Source: Firmicutes bacterium UBA5486 (lineage in GTDB: Bacteria > Bacillota > UBA4882 > UBA10575). Taken from it: a stretch of 8,715 nt of DNA. Where the stretch lies: the NCBI GenBank assembly GCA_002427045.1, contig DIPO01000043.1:1-8715 (forward strand), given 5' to 3'. This document shows, piece after piece, positions 6,991-8,715 of the stretch (the first letter of the stretch is position 1; every line of letters starts with the position of its first letter). The notes under the pieces were generated by a model that was not told the DNA's origin, searched no databases, and was given only the letters and a program-made list of their open reading frames with translations. Both the position numbers and the translations under genes were made by a program.

Positions 6991-7656
6991 TTAATCCCCC
7001 AAAATTAATACCCGGTCAACTAAATTATCTAATTCTTCCCGGTGATGACTGACTATTAATATACTGATCGGTAGGGATTTTCTGAGTTCTTTTAATTGCG
7101 CAGTAAATTCTTGGCGGGATTCAAAATCCAAAAAAGTACCCGGCTCATCAAGGAGCAACAGAGAAGCATCTCTTGCTAAAGCTTGGGCAATTACGGCCCG
7201 CTGATACTCTCCTCCTGATAATTCCCGGCAATCACGTTTCCGCAGTTTTGTTATACCCATAATTTCCATTGCTTCTTTTGCTGCCCTGCGGTCACTCTTT
7301 TGGGGACGTTGAAACCCGGAAAAATACGTTCCCCACCTTCCTAAAAGTACCATCTCTTCTACAATCAATGGCAATTTTCCCCGGCCCCGTCCCTGTGAAA
7401 CATAACCAATTTGGCTCCTAGCCCAGCTAGTATCCGTTTTAGTCTTTATTTTTCTTTCCTTGAAAATGATTTCACCTTGTAGTGGGGAGGTTACTCCTAA
7501 AATAGTTTTAAATAGAGTAGTTTTACCGATACCATTCGGTCCAGCTACACCCACAGCTTCTCCTTCTACTAAACAGAAGGTAATATCTGTTAGTATTGGT
7601 TTTTTTGCTTCATATCCGATGGTTAAGTTCTCCAAGCGCAATATTTCCTTATCCAT
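6991..7656 (-). CDS. ABC transporter ATP-binding protein of the metal transporter
   Basis: This ATPase powers metal import. All motifs are intact in 221 residues: Walker A GPNGIGKT (39-46), Q-loop Q88 in GYVSQGRGRG, signature LSGGE (146-150), Walker B LLLLDE (166-171), D-loop region GTFLDF and H-loop IVSHHREE (201-208, H204). It stops right after VDRVLILGD, whereas ZnuC/TroB-type proteins usually continue for 15-40 residues, so the C-terminus is short. The core needed for ATP hydrolysis is complete. Its ATG overlaps the methyltransferase stop by 8 nt (ATGGATAA), and there is no strong ribosome site of its own, which points to translational coupling. Confidence 0.93.
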   Translation of the reverse strand: MDKEILRLENLTIGYEAKKPILTDITFCLVEGEAVGVAGPNGIGKTTLFKTILGVTSPLQGEIIFKERKIKTKTDTSWARSQIGYVSQGRGRGKLPLIVEEMVLLGRWGTYFSGFQRPQKSDRRAAKEAMEIMGITKLRKRDCRELSGGEYQRAVIAQALARDASLLLLDEPGTFLDFESRQEFTAQLKELRKSLPISILIVSHHREELDNLVDRVLILGD

Positions 7657-8257
7657 TACCAGTTTTAACCGCCCTTATCCTAAACAGTTCCTCTGTATCT
7701 TTCTTTTCCATTATTCTAAAACCTACTTTTTTTACTAGTTTTGCTACCTCTATTACTGGTTCTAATAGATCAACTCTTAGAATTTCTGCTTCAGCCTGAC
7801 TATGAATCTTATTAATTTCTGCTCGGCCAATAAAATGATTAATAATCAATACGCCATCTTTTTTTAAGATGCGGTGAAATTCACGTAATGCACGGCATTT
7901 ATCTGAAAAATGCGGGTATACACCATTACAAAGTATTAGTTTTACACAACAATCCGGAAATGGTAATTTTTCTGCTTCTGCTTGTATGGTTCGGAGTTTT
8001 TTACTTCCTCCATATTTTTCTTTAACCTTCTGTAGCATTACCTGTGAAAGGTCTACTGCCCATACGTGCTCCGGATTTAAGTTCAAAAGAAATGGGATCA
8101 TAACTCCGGTTCCAGTCCCAATATCTACTATTATTTCCCCACCCATTTCTAGGCCATTTAATAGTTCATCTATTCTCTCTTGAGACGGAACTGGTACTTG
8201 TTCATCCCAGACCATAGCCATTTGATCAAAGGCAATTTGCCGGGGATTAGTTTTCAT
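7649..8257 (-). CDS. Class I SAM-dependent methyltransferase heading the metal operon
   Basis: This 202-residue cytoplasmic enzyme has a Methyltransf_11/UbiE-like Rossmann fold. Motif I is VDIGTGTG (44-51). The acidic residue that holds the SAM ribose is D69 in VWAVDLS. AEAEKLPFPD (93-102) is the adenine-contact segment, and CNGVYPHF (110-117) is the post-motif region near the acceptor. The strand LKKDGVLIINHF (131-142) is typical for small-molecule methyltransferases. The acceptor is unknown. Its position as first gene, with an 8-nt overlap into the transporter ATPase and a NikR-like operator in front, suggests a role in nickel handling, for example making a methylated ligand. That is inference. 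ATG 8257 has AGGAGGAG about 7 nt upstream. Confidence 0.9.
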   Translation of the reverse strand: MKTNPRQIAFDQMAMVWDEQVPVPSQERIDELLNGLEMGGEIIVDIGTGTGVMIPFLLNLNPEHVWAVDLSQVMLQKVKEKYGGSKKLRTIQAEAEKLPFPDCCVKLILCNGVYPHFSDKCRALREFHRILKKDGVLIINHFIGRAEINKIHSQAEAEILRVDLLEPVIEVAKLVKKVGFRIMEKKDTEELFRIRAVKTGNG

Positions 8258-8300
8258 CTTTTTCTCCTCCTATTACTTACAGCTCGTGACTAATAAATTA

Positions 8301-8327
8301 GTGTTACTAAATCATAAATCGTATTAC
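8301..8327. promoter_or_regulatory. Candidate NikR operator
   Basis: The plus strand reads GTGTTAC (8301-8307), 13 nt, then GTATTAC (8321-8327). From memory, the NikR site of Geobacter/Desulfovibrio-type regulators is GTGTTAC-N13/14-GTAACAC. The left half here is exact, the right half fits 5 of 7, and the spacing agrees. It lies 44-70 bp upstream of the first gene of the nikR operon and covers the candidate -10 box, as expected for repression by nickel-loaded NikR. Confidence 0.6.
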
Positions 8328-8340
8328 TTTTCTGGGTAAA
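8311..8340 (-). promoter_or_regulatory. Candidate promoter of the metal operon
   Basis: On the minus strand TTTACC (8340-8335) and TATGAT (8316-8311) are 18 nt apart and match sigma-A boxes 4/6 and 5/6. Transcription would begin near 8304, giving a leader of about 45 nt before the methyltransferase ATG. The NikR-like site covers the -10. With this start the palindromic repeat at 8390-8470 lies upstream of the transcript. Confidence 0.5.
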
Positions 8341-8389
8341 AAAATATATCCTCTATCTTTTGGATATGTTAAGAAGATTCCATAATTAC

Positions 8390-8470
8390 GGAATTGCATA
8401 ATTCTATTATTCAATGTTCAACCACTATATATTGTGGTTGAATGGGTGCCAAAGGTAATTATGTAATTCC
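8390..8470. repeat. 81-bp palindromic repeat with nested hairpin
   Basis: The outer arms GGAATTGCATAATT (8390-8403) and AATTATGTAATTCC (8457-8470) are inverted repeats at 13 of 14 positions. Nested inside is a perfect 9-bp inverted repeat, TTCAACCAC (8417-8425) with GTGGTTGAA (8434-8442), around TATATATT. The core 8427-8443 is identical to 6948-6964. No clear target-site duplication flanks it. The layout suggests a miniature inverted-repeat element, or less likely a regulator site upstream of the operon promoter. Confidence 0.65.
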
Positions 8471-8483
8471 CTCTAATGATTAA

Positions 8484-8620
8484 AACCGTATGATTAAGTA
8501 AAGAATACTTGGGATAACATGCAAACCCTCAATTGGCACTACCATCACGGTTTAGCTAGAGCACGTAAATAAATATCGGAAACTCGCTTGCATAAGCTTA
8601 TCATCAAAACGATGATGCAC
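8484..8620 (+). pseudogene. Possible decayed 3' end of a transposase
   Basis: On the plus strand, a frame open from about 8494 reads MQTLNWHYHHGLARARK, then stops at AAATAA; a frame shift continues YRKLACISLSSKR before another stop. The joined pattern HGLARAR-KYRKLA resembles the C-terminal segment of IS1182/IS5-like DDE transposases, roughly 'HGLxRAxYRGLAK' followed by a hydrophobic helix, as I recall them. Base composition is higher in G and C than the flanks. No full gene, start or insertion-sequence end is visible. A 54-codon minus-strand frame covers the same bases, so the assignment is weak. Confidence 0.28.
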
Positions 8621-8643
8621 AATCAGCAGCGAATTACGGGATA

Positions 8644-8660
8644 AATTATACAATTTCCTC
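8644..8660 (-). repeat. Diverged repeat arm near the right edge
   Basis: The reverse complement, GAGGAAATTGTATAATT, matches the arm consensus GAGGGAATTGCATAATT at 15 of 17 positions. It is oriented like the arm at 8454-8470. Apart from this arm, the core at 8697-8712 and the possible transposase remnant, I see nothing supportable in 8471-8715. Confidence 0.4.
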
Positions 8661-8696
8661 GGGCTTTTTGCGTTGTCATTGATTTTTTTGTCCCTG

Positions 8697-8712
8697 CACA
8701 ATATATTGATAG
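8697..8712 (-). repeat. Third copy of the repeat core at the window edge
   Basis: CACAATATATTGATAG is the exact reverse complement of 6942-6957 (16 nt). The identity stops at both ends, and the window ends 3 nt later, so the rest of this copy may lie outside. Confidence 0.5.
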
Positions 8713-8715
8713 CCT

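Noticed and set aside
4701..8257. Operon as an ordinary zinc uptake system (znuABC with Zur)
   Set aside because: The regulator is NikR with all four nickel ligands, not a Fur-family protein, and I saw no Zur-type inverted repeat at the promoter. Zinc as cargo is still possible but less likely.
8390..8470. Outer arms of the 81-bp repeat as a NikR operator
   Set aside because: The half-sites are not GTGTTAC/GTAACAC or GTATGA/TCATAC, and the arm spacing (53 nt) is far from NikR spacing.
8552..8715. Minus-strand frame open for 54 codons from the window edge, containing NSLLIVHHRFDD, vaguely like the end of an ABC ATPase
   Set aside because: The similarity is short and lacks any ABC motif; it overlaps the transposase-like pattern on the plus strand. 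A gene 3' end entering from outside cannot be excluded.
1..8715. CRISPR array, tRNA or rRNA genes
   Set aside because: No regularly spaced direct repeats, and no cloverleaf or rRNA-like conserved stretches were seen on either strand.

Overview
The window looks like chromosome from a low-GC, endospore-forming Firmicute, probably an anaerobic clostridial lineage. The reasons are an alpha/beta-type small acid-soluble spore protein (SASP), a SPOCS-domain protein, strong AGGAGG-type ribosome binding sites, TTG starts, and several intrinsic terminators with T-tracts. The genus cannot be named from the sequence alone.

Layout. (1) 62-639, minus strand: a SPOCS-domain protein with its own intrinsic terminator. 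(2) 877-3961, plus strand: a probable two-gene unit, an EamA/DMT permease followed by a large protein with an alkaline-phosphatase-like extracytoplasmic region and a polytopic membrane half. (3) 4070-4449, minus strand: a SASP with an unusually long tail and its terminator, convergent with (2). (4) 4602-8340, minus strand: a five-gene metal operon in the order SAM methyltransferase, ABC ATPase, ABC-3 (ZnuB/TroC-type) permease, TroA/ZnuA-like binding protein, NikR. It is closed by a clear terminator at 4602-4631. (5) 8341-8715: palindromic repeats and what may be a decayed transposase 3' end.

The most interesting system is the metal operon. Its last gene is a convincing NikR, with the full nickel ligand set H82, H93, H95 and C101. 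About 45-70 bp upstream of the first gene lies GTGTTAC-N13-GTATTAC, close to the NikR operator type GTGTTAC-N13/14-GTAACAC, and it overlaps a good -10 box. I infer a self-regulated nickel uptake operon that uses a zinc/manganese-type (cluster A-I) transporter rather than NikABCDE or NikMNQO. The binding protein lacks one classical His ligand, has another His in an unusual place, and has no lipobox cysteine. A small-molecule-type methyltransferase is translationally coupled to the ATPase and may make or modify a nickel ligand; that last step is speculation.

A second layer is a family of AT-rich palindromic repeats. Arms resembling GGAATTGCATAATT and a core, ATATATTGTGGTTGAAT, occur inside the metal operon, upstream of it, at the right window edge and (arm only) in front of the DMT gene. 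They could be miniature mobile elements or binding sites. A 186-nt spacer before the binding-protein gene also looks structured.
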